Positions 16,105-23,434 of a stretch of 64,000 nucleotides of DNA are shown here, piece after piece. How positions within the stretch are numbered: the first letter of the stretch is position 1; each line of letters opens with the position of its first letter. Source of the DNA: Aureimonas sp. AU12 (GTDB lineage: Bacteria; Pseudomonadota; Alphaproteobacteria; Rhizobiales; Rhizobiaceae); contig NZ_BBWH01000036.1 in assembly GCF_001463705.1 (NCBI RefSeq), positions 1 to 64,000 of the forward strand. Reading direction: 5' to 3'. The translations under genes were made by a program, and so were the position numbers. Below the pieces are notes generated by a model. The model saw only the letters and a list, made by a program, of their open reading frames with translations, did not search any database and had not been told where the DNA came from.

Positions 16105-17100
16105 TTACGGCAACGTCTTCATCTTGTCCGTCACCGCGCTCGTCCAGGCGCCGGCCGGGGTCTTGGTGATCACCGGGTCGGACCCGCCGCCCATCAGCAC
16201 CGCCACCGTGCTCTCGGCCGCCTTCGTGTCGAGCGTCCCGTCGCTGTCGCCGACGAGCTTGACGACCTCGCCGACCATGCGCTTCTGGTGCTCTTCGGTC
16301 TGGGCGCCCGTCGTGTCGTTGTCGAGGACGATGGCGGCGGCTTCGTCCGGGTTGGCGGCGGCGTATTGCCAGCCCTTCATCGAGGCCTTCACGAAGCGTG
16401 CGAGCTTGTCCACCATCGCGGGGTCGGCGAGCTTGGCCTCGGTCGTGTAGAGCCCGTCCTCCAAGGTCGCGACGCCCTGGTCCTCGTACTTGAAGACCGT
16501 CAGCTGGTCGGCGGGGAGCCCGGCGTCGATCACCTGCCAGTATTCGTTGTAGGTCATGGTCGAGATGCAGTCGGCCTGCTTCTGGATCAGCGGATCGACG
16601 TTGAAGCCCTGCTTGATCACGGTGACGCCGTCCGCGCCGCCCTCGGTGGAGAGCTTCAGCTTCGACATCCAGGAGAGGAACGGATACTCGTTGCCCGAGA
16701 ACCAGACGCCGAGCGTCTTGCCCTTGAAGTCGGCGGGCGCGGCGATGCCGGTTTCCTTGCGACAGGTCAGTTCCATGCCCGAGGCCTTGAACGGCTGGGC
16801 GATGTTGACGAGGGCTAAGCCCTTTTCGCGCGCGGCGAGCGCGGCGGGCATCCAGTCGACGATGACGTCGGCGCCCCCGCCCGCGATCACCTGCTCGGGT
16901 GCGACGTCCGGGCCGCCCGGCTTGATCGTCACGTCGAGGTCGGCCTCGTCGTAATAGCCCTTTTCCTTCGCGACGTAGTAGCCGGCGAACTGGCCCTGCG
17001 TGACCCATTTCAGCTGCAGCGTCAGCGCGTCGGCCGCGCCGGCGATGCCGGTGGAGGCGCCAAGCGCGATGAGGGCGCCGGCAAGGATGGTGGTCTTCAT
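16105..17100 (-). CDS. ABC transporter substrate-binding protein, NMT1/THI5-like
   Basis: This is the periplasmic binding protein of an uptake ABC transporter. I chose the ATG at 17100 (331 aa), which gives a clean signal peptide MKTTILAGALIALGASTGIA cleaved near GAA-DA. The upstream open frame is unlike a leader. The mature start LTLQLKWVTQGQFAGYYVAK and GYYDEADLDVTIKPGGPD are the hallmark of the NMT1/THI5 family (SsuA/ThiY-like), whose members bind small aromatic or pyrimidine-like solutes. It precedes no other gene on its strand and ends the transporter-hydantoinase group. The ligand is inferred from neighbours to be a pyrimidine, hydantoin or related ureide, not shown directly. Confidence 0.9.
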   Translation of the reverse strand: MKTTILAGALIALGASTGIAGAADALTLQLKWVTQGQFAGYYVAKEKGYYDEADLDVTIKPGGPDVAPEQVIAGGGADVIVDWMPAALAAREKGLALVNIAQPFKASGMELTCRKETGIAAPADFKGKTLGVWFSGNEYPFLSWMSKLKLSTEGGADGVTVIKQGFNVDPLIQKQADCISTMTYNEYWQVIDAGLPADQLTVFKYEDQGVATLEDGLYTTEAKLADPAMVDKLARFVKASMKGWQYAAANPDEAAAIVLDNDTTGAQTEEHQKRMVGEVVKLVGDSDGTLDTKAAESTVAVLMGGGSDPVITKTPAGAWTSAVTDKMKTLP

Positions 17101-17137
17101 GCGCTGGGGTCTCCTGTTGGGGTGGACGATCATGGGT

Positions 17138-18115
17138 TCAGGCGCCCCGCATCGAGGGGTGCCAGAAGGTGACGAGGCGCTCGATCGCGGCAACGCCCGC
17201 GTAGAACAGCGAGCCGGCGATGGCGGCCACCACGATCTCGGCCCACACCATGTCGGTGTTCAGCCGGCCGATCTCGGCGGAGATGCGAAAGCCCATGCCG
17301 ACGATCGGCGTGCCGAAGAACTCGGCGACGATTGCCCCGATCAGCGCCAGCGTCGAGTTGATCTTGAGGGCGTTGAAGACGAAGGGCATGGCGGCGGGCA
17401 GGCGCAGCTTGAGGAGCGTCGCCCCCGGCGAGGCGCCGTAGGTGCGCATCAGGTCGCGCTCCATGGCGCCGGCCGCCGCCAGCCCCGCCACGGTGTTCAC
17501 CAGCATCGGGAAGAAGGTCATGACCACCACCACCGCCGCCTTCGACGGCCAGTCGAAGCCGAACCACATGACCATGATCGGCGCGACGCCGATGATCGGC
17601 AGGGCCGACACGAGATGGCCGATCGGCAGCAGGCCGCGCTGCAAGAAGCGTGAGCGGTCGATGAGGATGGCCGCGAGAAACCCCGCGCCGCAGCCCATCA
17701 CATAGCCCGCGATCACGGCCTTCAGGAAGGTCTGCCGGAAGTCGGCCCAGAGGATCGGCAGCGATGCCATGAACCGCCCGGCGATCATCGAGGGCGCGGG
17801 CAGCAGCACCACGGGCACGTCGAGCCCGCGCACGGCGAGTTCCCAGAGCGCCAGAAGCGTCAGCCCGAACAGCGCGGGAACGGCGATCCCGAGCGCGCGG
17901 CGGGCGGCCGACCCAGCGGGATCGAGGGCGGCGAGCGTGGCGGTGAGCCGCCACGCGGCCAGCCAGAAGAGGAACGCCGCCAGCGCGACGAGAAGACCGG
18001 ACGCTCCCGCTCCGATCAGCGCGAAGGCCGCAGCCAGCGCGACCAGAGCCAGGCCGGTGGTCAGCACGATCCTCGATCCGGCCTGTCGGTCTGGGAGCGA
18101 TGCGACGCGGCTCAT
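17138..18115 (-). CDS. ABC transporter permease (BPD_transp_1)
   Basis: This is an inner-membrane channel subunit. The 325-aa product has an N-terminal pair of hydrophobic segments (VLTTGLALVALAAAFALIGA and LLVALAAFLFWLAAWRLTAT), then a typical six-helix permease domain. The EAA-like loop, which contacts the ATPase, is at MRTYGASPGATLLKLRLPAA. Length is above the usual ~260 aa because of the extra N-terminal membrane pair. It overlaps the second permease gene by 4 nt and lies 37 bp before the binding-protein gene, so the two permeases probably form a heterodimer. Confidence 0.92.
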   Translation of the reverse strand: MSRVASLPDRQAGSRIVLTTGLALVALAAAFALIGAGASGLLVALAAFLFWLAAWRLTATLAALDPAGSAARRALGIAVPALFGLTLLALWELAVRGLDVPVVLLPAPSMIAGRFMASLPILWADFRQTFLKAVIAGYVMGCGAGFLAAILIDRSRFLQRGLLPIGHLVSALPIIGVAPIMVMWFGFDWPSKAAVVVVMTFFPMLVNTVAGLAAAGAMERDLMRTYGASPGATLLKLRLPAAMPFVFNALKINSTLALIGAIVAEFFGTPIVGMGFRISAEIGRLNTDMVWAEIVVAAIAGSLFYAGVAAIERLVTFWHPSMRGA

Positions 18116-19053
18116 CGCCGCTCCCCCATGCGCCGGCGGGCCGCGGTCTCGGCCAAGCCGATGAGCGCCACGAGGATCGCCGCGAGCGCGGAGGCCATGA
18201 CCAGCGCCGACCAGATCTGGATCGTCTGGCCGTAGTAGGAGCCGGCGAGGAGCCGCGCGCCGAGGCCCGCCACCGCACCGGTCGGCAGTTCCCCGACGAT
18301 GGCGCCGACGAGCGCGGCGGCCACCGCGATCTTCATCGAAGCGAACAGGAAGGGCAGCGAGGCCGGCAGCCGCAGCTTGGCGAGGACCTGGGGCCCCGTC
18401 GCGCCATAGGTGCGCATGAGGTCGAGATGCATGCCGTCGGGCGAGCGCAGACCCTTCACCATGCCGACCGCGACGGGGAAGAACGACAGATAGGTCGAGA
18501 TGATCGCCTTCGGCACGAGGCCGGAGACGCCCACTGCATTGAGCACGACGATGATCATCGGTGCGATGGCGAGGATCGGGATCGTCTGCGAGGCGATCAC
18601 CCAGGGCATCAGCGAGCGGTCGAGAGTGCGCGAATGGAGGATGCCGACGGCGATGGCGATGCCGAGGAGCGAGCCCATCGCGAAGCCGAGCAGCGTCGAG
18701 GCGAGCGTCACCTGCGCGTGGAAGATCAGCGAGCGCGGCGAGGTCGGCCGCACCTCGACGGTGGTCTTCCAGATCTCGGCCACGATCTGGTGCGGCGCCG
18801 GCAGGATCGGCCGCTCGGCGCTCCAGGTGGCGGCGATGTGCGCTCCCAGGCCGAAGGACTGGCCGGCCCGCACCAGCTTGTCGCCCTCGGTCTGCCAGTT
18901 CATGACGACGGCGGCGCCATACCAGAGCGCGAGGATGGCGAGAACGACGGTGAGGACCGGCACACCGCGGGCCTGCCCCAGCCGCGCGCGAAGGCGGATG
19001 GGTGCCGAGAGCCCGATGCCGGCGCCGGGCTCGGCCAGTGGGGCGGCGCTCAT
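18112..19053 (-). CDS. ABC transporter permease (BPD_transp_1)
   Basis: This is the second permease of the transporter. The ATG at 19053 is favoured because a GAGGGGGC ribosome-binding site precedes it and the open frame beyond has low-complexity sequence. The 313-aa product has a first membrane segment (LTVVLAILALWYGAAVVMNW), a periplasmic loop, then five helices with the EAA-like loop LMRTYGATGPQVLAKLRLPA, clearly paralogous to the other permease (shared MRTYGA). It ends in a stop overlapping the next start (4 nt). A 177-bp gap with a REP-like repeat separates it from the ATPase gene. Confidence 0.92.
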   Translation of the reverse strand: MSAAPLAEPGAGIGLSAPIRLRARLGQARGVPVLTVVLAILALWYGAAVVMNWQTEGDKLVRAGQSFGLGAHIAATWSAERPILPAPHQIVAEIWKTTVEVRPTSPRSLIFHAQVTLASTLLGFAMGSLLGIAIAVGILHSRTLDRSLMPWVIASQTIPILAIAPMIIVVLNAVGVSGLVPKAIISTYLSFFPVAVGMVKGLRSPDGMHLDLMRTYGATGPQVLAKLRLPASLPFLFASMKIAVAAALVGAIVGELPTGAVAGLGARLLAGSYYGQTIQIWSALVMASALAAILVALIGLAETAARRRMGERR

Positions 19054-19156
19054 GGCTGCCCCCTCATGCGCCCCGTCGGCGCAACGTCGCTTCGCAGAGG
19101 CGTGGGAGAGCCCGCGTTCGTCCACGAACCGGCTCCGCCGCCAACCGAACAGGGCA

Positions 19157-19219
19157 TCGCCCCTCGATTCTTCGGGGAGGGCGTGGCCGCGAGCGCCAGC
19201 GCGCGGCCGGATGAGGGGC
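19157..19219 (+). repeat. REP-like repeat, diverged third copy
   Basis: The segment runs TCGCCCCTCGATTCTTCGGG to GGCCGGATGAGGGGC and shares layout and ends with the two copies around the DUF559 gene (21581-21638, 22005-22056). It has the same orientation as the 21581 copy and lies in the gap between a permease and the ATPase gene. Confidence 0.7.
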
Positions 19220-19230
19220 CCGCCGCCGCG

Positions 19231-20058
19231 TCAGTCATAGGAATGCCCCGCCTTCAGCCCCTCGCGCACCCGGTGGGCGATTTTGAGGAAGCGCGGCGTC
19301 TCGCGGATCTCCAGCGGGCGGTCGGGACCGAGGTCGCAGTCGACGATGTCGTGGATGCGGCCCGGGCGCGGGCTCATCACCACGATGCATGTCGACAGGA
19401 ACACGGCCTCGGGAATGGAATGGGTGACGAAGACCACGGTCTTGCGGGTCTTGGCCCAGAGCTTCAGCAGCTCCTCGTTCAGCCGGTCACGCACGATCTC
19501 GTCGAGCGCGCCGAAGGGCTCGTCCATGAGGAGCAGATCGGGATCGAAGGAGAGCGCCCGCGCGATCGAGGCGCGCTGCTGCATGCCGCCCGAAAGCTGC
19601 CAGGGAAACTTGCGCCCGAACCCGGTGAGGCCGACGAGGTCGAGGTTGCGAGCGACCCGCTCCCCGCGCTCGGCCTTCGGCACGTCCATCACCTCGAGCG
19701 GCAGCGCGACGTTCTTCTCGATCGTGCGCCATGGATAGAGCGCGGCGGCCTGGAACACGTAGCCATAGGCCCGCCCGAGGCGCGCCGCCTCCGGCGTCAG
19801 TCCATTGACGGTGATGGTGCCCGCCGTCGGCCGTTCGAGATCGGCGATCACCCGCAGCAGCGTCGTCTTCCCGCAGCCGGACGGCCCGATGAAGGACACG
19901 AACTCGCCGCGCCCGATCGTCAGGTCGATGTCCTTCAGCGCATGGACGGGCCCGTCGCCGGTCGCGAAGGTCAGCGAGAGATGGCGCGCCTCGATCACCG
20001 CGCTCGACGGGGTCATCAAAGTCGACGGCGGAGCGAGCGGTGCAGGGCCAAGCGACAT
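19231..20058 (-). CDS. ABC transporter ATPase (SsuB/TauB type)
   Basis: This is the nucleotide-binding subunit of the transporter. The 275-aa product has the Walker A motif FIGPSGCGKTTLLRVI, a Q-loop in YGYVFQAAALYPWRT, signature WQLSGGMQQRASIARAL, Walker B DLLLMDEPFGALDEI, and the H-loop VTHSIPEAV. These match importers of nitrate, taurine, sulfonate or thiamine-pyrimidine type. An internal ATG at codon 15 is an alternative start. It lies 7 nt after the hydantoinase stop, so transporter and hydrolase are one transcription unit. Confidence 0.95.
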   Translation of the reverse strand: MSLGPAPLAPPSTLMTPSSAVIEARHLSLTFATGDGPVHALKDIDLTIGRGEFVSFIGPSGCGKTTLLRVIADLERPTAGTITVNGLTPEAARLGRAYGYVFQAAALYPWRTIEKNVALPLEVMDVPKAERGERVARNLDLVGLTGFGRKFPWQLSGGMQQRASIARALSFDPDLLLMDEPFGALDEIVRDRLNEELLKLWAKTRKTVVFVTHSIPEAVFLSTCIVVMSPRPGRIHDIVDCDLGPDRPLEIRETPRFLKIAHRVREGLKAGHSYD

Positions 20059-20065
20059 CTGGGGA

Positions 20066-21514
20066 TCACACCCCCGCCGGAATACCGGAGCGCTCGACGC
20101 GGCGCGGGGCCGTCAGTTCCTTCCACTCCGAAAGCGCCCTGGCGACCGGCGGGTTGGCGGGGCGCTCGACGAAACGGCCCTCGCCCGTGCCGGCGACGAC
20201 CTGCCCGTCGCGATAGGCGACCTTGCCGCGCGAGAGCGTGACGGCGGGCAGGCCCGTCACCTCGAAGCCTTCGAAGACGTTGTAGTCGATCGCCGATTTC
20301 TGCCCCTTGGCCGAGATCGTCTTGGTGGCGGCGGGGTCCCACACCACGAGATCGGCGTCGGCGCCGGGCAGGATCGCGCCCTTGCGCGGATAGACGTTGA
20401 GGATCTTGGCGATGTTGGTGGAGGTGGCCGCGACGAACTCGTTCATCGTCAGGCGACCGGTGCGCACGCCCTTCGTCCAGAGGACGGCGAGCCGGTCTTC
20501 GAGCCCGCCGGTTCCGTTGGGGATCTTGGTGAAATCGCCGAGCCCGGTGCGCTTCTGCTGCGTGGTGAAGGCGCAGTGGTCGGTCGCCACGACCTGCAGC
20601 GAGCCCGACTGAAGGCCGGCCCAGAGCGAATCCTGATGCAGCCTGTTGCGGAAGGGCGGGCTCATGACGCGGCGCGCCGCGTAGTCCCAGTCGGGGTTCA
20701 GGTACTCGCCCTCGTCCAGCGTCAGGTGCTGGATCAGCGGCTCGCCGAAGACCCGCATCCCCTTGGCGCGCGCCCGGCGGATGGCCTCGTGGCTCTGTTC
20801 GCAGGAAACGTGGACGACGTAGAGCGGCACGCCGGCCTGGTCGGCGATCATGATGGCGCGGTTCGTCGCCTCGCCCTCGACCTCCGGTGGGCGCGAATAG
20901 CCGTGCGCCTCCGGTCCGGTGTTGCCCTCGGCCATGAGCTTGGCCTGCAGGAAGGCCACAACGTCGCCGTTCTCGGCATGGACGAGCGGCATCGCGCCGA
21001 TCTCGGCGCAGCGCGAGAACGAGGCGAACATCTCGTCGTCGTTTACCATCAGGGCGCCCTTGTAGGCCATGAAGTGCTTGAACGTGTTGATGCCCTCGGC
21101 CACCACCTTGGGCATTTCGGCGAAGACGCGTTCGCCCCACCAGGTGATCGCCATGTGGAAGGAGTAGTCGGTGCGCGCCTTGCCGGCCTTCTGGTGCCAT
21201 TCCTGCAGCGCCTCGATCAGCCCCTGGTTCGGCGCCGGCAGGCAGAAATCCACCACCATCGTCGTGCCGCCCGCGAGCGCGGCGGCGGTGCCGGTGTCGA
21301 AATCGTCGGCCGAATGGGTGCCCATGAACGGCATTTCGAGATGCGTGTGCGGGTCGATCCCGCCCGGCATGACGAAGGCGCCGGACGCATCGATCGTCTC
21401 GTCGCCGGACAGATCCGGCCCGATCTCCGCGATCCGGCCGCCCTTGATCAGGATGTCGGCGCGGGTGGTCAGATCGGCGGTAACGATCGTGCCGCCCTTG
21501 ATCGCGATGGTCAT
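20066..21514 (-). CDS. hydA: Dihydropyrimidinase / D-hydantoinase
   Basis: The enzyme opens the ring of dihydrouracil, dihydrothymine or hydantoins, the second step of reductive pyrimidine degradation, in the cytoplasm. The 482-aa product (ATG 21514) is a cyclic amidohydrolase with all metal ligands visible: HTH in GGIDPHTHLEM, the lysine to be carbamylated in FKHFMAYKGALM, VHAENGD, YVVHVSCEQS and VATDHCAF. Length is normal. The ATG overlaps the stop of the DUF559 gene (ATGA), so this start is well fixed but has an unusual upstream partner. PreT/PreA, the M20 hydrolase and the aminotransferase nearby complete the pathway. Confidence 0.95.
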   Translation of the reverse strand: MTIAIKGGTIVTADLTTRADILIKGGRIAEIGPDLSGDETIDASGAFVMPGGIDPHTHLEMPFMGTHSADDFDTGTAAALAGGTTMVVDFCLPAPNQGLIEALQEWHQKAGKARTDYSFHMAITWWGERVFAEMPKVVAEGINTFKHFMAYKGALMVNDDEMFASFSRCAEIGAMPLVHAENGDVVAFLQAKLMAEGNTGPEAHGYSRPPEVEGEATNRAIMIADQAGVPLYVVHVSCEQSHEAIRRARAKGMRVFGEPLIQHLTLDEGEYLNPDWDYAARRVMSPPFRNRLHQDSLWAGLQSGSLQVVATDHCAFTTQQKRTGLGDFTKIPNGTGGLEDRLAVLWTKGVRTGRLTMNEFVAATSTNIAKILNVYPRKGAILPGADADLVVWDPAATKTISAKGQKSAIDYNVFEGFEVTGLPAVTLSRGKVAYRDGQVVAGTGEGRFVERPANPPVARALSEWKELTAPRRVERSGIPAGV

Positions 21515-21993
21515 GACTGAAAGCCTTCCCTTGTCTGCGGCACCACGCCGTCGAATCCCGCCTCGGCGATGACGCCGCCTACCCCTCGCCCCTCCGGGGA
21601 GAGGGTGGCCGGAGCGAAGCGAAGGCCGGGTGAGGGGCTGCGGATCGCACCGCCGAGAACGGCGAGGATCGTGTCGAGGACCGCGCGGCGCTCGCGAAAG
21701 ATGTCGTCGTTCCAGAAGCGAAGCACGGAGAAGCCGACAGCGTTCAACGCGCGTGTCCGCTCGGCATCGCGGCGCATCGCCGGCACCGAACCATGTTGCC
21801 CGCCGTCCAGTTCGACGACGAGCCGCTGCGGCCGACAAGCGAAATCGGCGATGAAGCCCTCGATCGGGAACTGGCGCACGAACTTGTGGCCGTTCAGCCG
21901 GCGATTTCGCAGATCGCTCCAGAGACGTGCTTCAGCATCGGTTTCGGCGAGCCGGAGTTGGCGCGCGTGTCGAGTGGCGTCGCTGGTGGTCAT
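21511..21993 (-). CDS. DUF559 (Vsr-like) endonuclease-domain protein
   Basis: The 160-aa product is a PD-(D/E)XK-type nuclease-like protein of the DUF559 family. Residues ~10-115 carry the domain: LRLAETDAEARLWSDLRNRR, KFVRQFPIEGFIADFAC, then VVELDGGQH with the catalytic-type Asp, Glu and His residues, and FSVLRFWNDDIF. The C-terminal ~40 residues (SPSPGLRFAPATLSPEGRG) are encoded by a REP-like repeat, and an inverted copy of that repeat lies right upstream of the start. The stop overlaps hydA by 4 nt. Metabolic neighbours give it no obvious role, and it looks like an insertion into the pyrimidine operon. Its biochemical function is unknown; the Vsr resemblance suggests single-strand or mismatch nicking. 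Confidence 0.88.
   Translation of the reverse strand: MTTSDATRHARQLRLAETDAEARLWSDLRNRRLNGHKFVRQFPIEGFIADFACRPQRLVVELDGGQHGSVPAMRRDAERTRALNAVGFSVLRFWNDDIFRERRAVLDTILAVLGGAIRSPSPGLRFAPATLSPEGRGVGGVIAEAGFDGVVPQTREGFQS
21581..21638 (+). repeat. REP-like repeat, left copy (inside the DUF559 3' end)
   Basis: The element opens ACCCCTCGCCCCTCCGGGGA and closes GGCCGGGTGAGGGGC. It can form a CCCCTC/GAGGGG outer stem with two internal hairpins. It is inverted relative to the copy at 22005-22056 and encodes the C-terminal tail of the DUF559 protein. Confidence 0.88.
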
Positions 21994-22004
21994 GATCGCG
22001 CCAA

Positions 22005-22056
22005 GACCCCTCACCCGCCGCTTCGCGGCACCCTCTCCCCGGAGGGGCGAGGGATC
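22005..22056 (-). repeat. REP-like repeat, right copy (just upstream of DUF559)
   Basis: Read on the minus strand it matches the left copy: CCCTCGCCCCTCCGGGGAGA then GGGTGAGGGG, with a shorter central hairpin. It ends 12 bp before the DUF559 start codon, so the gene is bracketed by inverted repeats. Confidence 0.88.
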
Positions 22057-22132
22057 ACGGACCTCTGCCCCCGTGAGATCGGCAAGACCTGAGTGTCGCG
22101 TATCATAAGATGAGGACACGAACGCATCATCA

Positions 22133-23380
22133 CTAACCCACCACCCCCGCCGTCTCCACCACCGCCTGCAGCAGCACGTCGGCGCCGGCCTTGGCCCAGT
22201 CCCTGGTGATCGCCTCGGCCTCGTTGTGCGAAAGACCGCCCTCGCAGGGGCAGAAGATCATCGCGGTGGGGGCGACGCGGTTGATCCAGCAGGCGTCGTG
22301 GCCGGCGCCCGAGACGATGTCGCGGTGCGGGTAGCCGAGGCGTGTCGCCGCGCCCCGCACCGCCGCGACGCAAGAGGCGTCGAAGGCGACGGGATCGAAA
22401 TGGCCGACGACCTCGATCGCCGCCTCCAGCCCGGTGGCATGGGCGATGTCGGCGATGCCGGTCTCGATGCGCGCCTTCATGCGGTCGAGCACCGCCTTGT
22501 CGGGCGAGCGGATGTCGATGGTGAAGACGACCTGTCCGGCGATGATGTTGCGCGAGTTCGGCGAGACCTCGACATGGCCGATCGCGCCGACCGCGTTCGG
22601 CTGGTAGCCCATCGCCACCGTGTGCACGAGCTCCGTGATGCGCCCGAGGCCGAGGACGGCGTCGCGGCGCTTGGGCATCGGCGTCGAACCGGTGTGGCTC
22701 TCGCGCCCGGTCAGCGTCACCTGCAGCCAGTAGAGCCCCTGCCCGTGGGTCACGACGCCGATCGTCTTCCCCTCGTCCTCGAGGATAGGCCCCTGTTCGA
22801 TATGGAGTTCGAAGAAGGCCTTCATCGGCCGGCCGCCGACCGGCTCCTCGCCCTCCCAGCCGATGCGCTTCAACTCGTCGCCGAAGCGAAGCCCCTTCAT
22901 GTCCTGGCGATCCTTCGCCCAGGCCTCGTCGAGGACGCCGGCGAAGACGCCGGAGGCGAGCATCGCCGGTGCGAAGCGGGCGCCCTCCTCGTTCGTCCAG
23001 TTGACGACGACGATCGGATGCCTCGTACGGATGTCGAGATCGTTCAGCGTGCGCACCACCTCCAGGGCACCGAGAACGCCGAGAACGCCGTCGTACTTGC
23101 CCCCCGTCGGCTGCGTATCGAGATGCGAGCCCATGTAGACCGGCGGCAGGTCCGGCTCGGTGCCCTCGCGCCGGAAGAACATCGTGCCCATCGTGTCCAC
23201 CGACATCGTGGTGCCCGCGTCTTCTGCCCAGCGCCGGAAGAGATGACGCCCCTCGCCATCGGCATCGCTCAAGGTCTGCCGGTTGTTGCCCCCCGCGATG
23301 CCCGGGCCGATCTGGGCCATCTCTTCCAGCGCCTCCCAGAGCCGGTCGCCGTCGATCTGGAGATTGGAGATCAGGCTCAT
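22133..23380 (-). CDS. M20-type N-carbamoyl-amino acid hydrolase / beta-ureidopropionase
   Basis: The family removes the carbamoyl group from N-carbamoyl-beta-alanine or N-carbamoyl amino acids (and allantoate in relatives), releasing CO2 and ammonia, the third step after HydA. The 415-aa product has the binuclear metal site of the family: GSHLDTQPTGGKYDG, WTNEEGARFAPAM, FELHIEQGPILE and SHNEAEAI. The dimerisation insert (VTLTGRESHTGSTPM onwards) is present. It lies 54 bp after the aminotransferase and 139 bp before the DUF559 gene. Substrate is assigned from context as beta-ureidopropionate; N-carbamoyl-L-amino acids are an alternative. Confidence 0.9.
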   Translation of the reverse strand: MSLISNLQIDGDRLWEALEEMAQIGPGIAGGNNRQTLSDADGEGRHLFRRWAEDAGTTMSVDTMGTMFFRREGTEPDLPPVYMGSHLDTQPTGGKYDGVLGVLGALEVVRTLNDLDIRTRHPIVVVNWTNEEGARFAPAMLASGVFAGVLDEAWAKDRQDMKGLRFGDELKRIGWEGEEPVGGRPMKAFFELHIEQGPILEDEGKTIGVVTHGQGLYWLQVTLTGRESHTGSTPMPKRRDAVLGLGRITELVHTVAMGYQPNAVGAIGHVEVSPNSRNIIAGQVVFTIDIRSPDKAVLDRMKARIETGIADIAHATGLEAAIEVVGHFDPVAFDASCVAAVRGAATRLGYPHRDIVSGAGHDACWINRVAPTAMIFCPCEGGLSHNEAEAITRDWAKAGADVLLQAVVETAGVVG

Positions 23381-23434
23381 GCGATGCGGACCTTCGAAAG
23401 AACGGAGCGACGAAGAGGCCTTGGGCAGCCGGCT

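Noticed and set aside
19157-22056. The three REP-like repeats as intrinsic terminators
   Set aside because: None is followed by a T tract, and they lie within what looks like one transcription unit.
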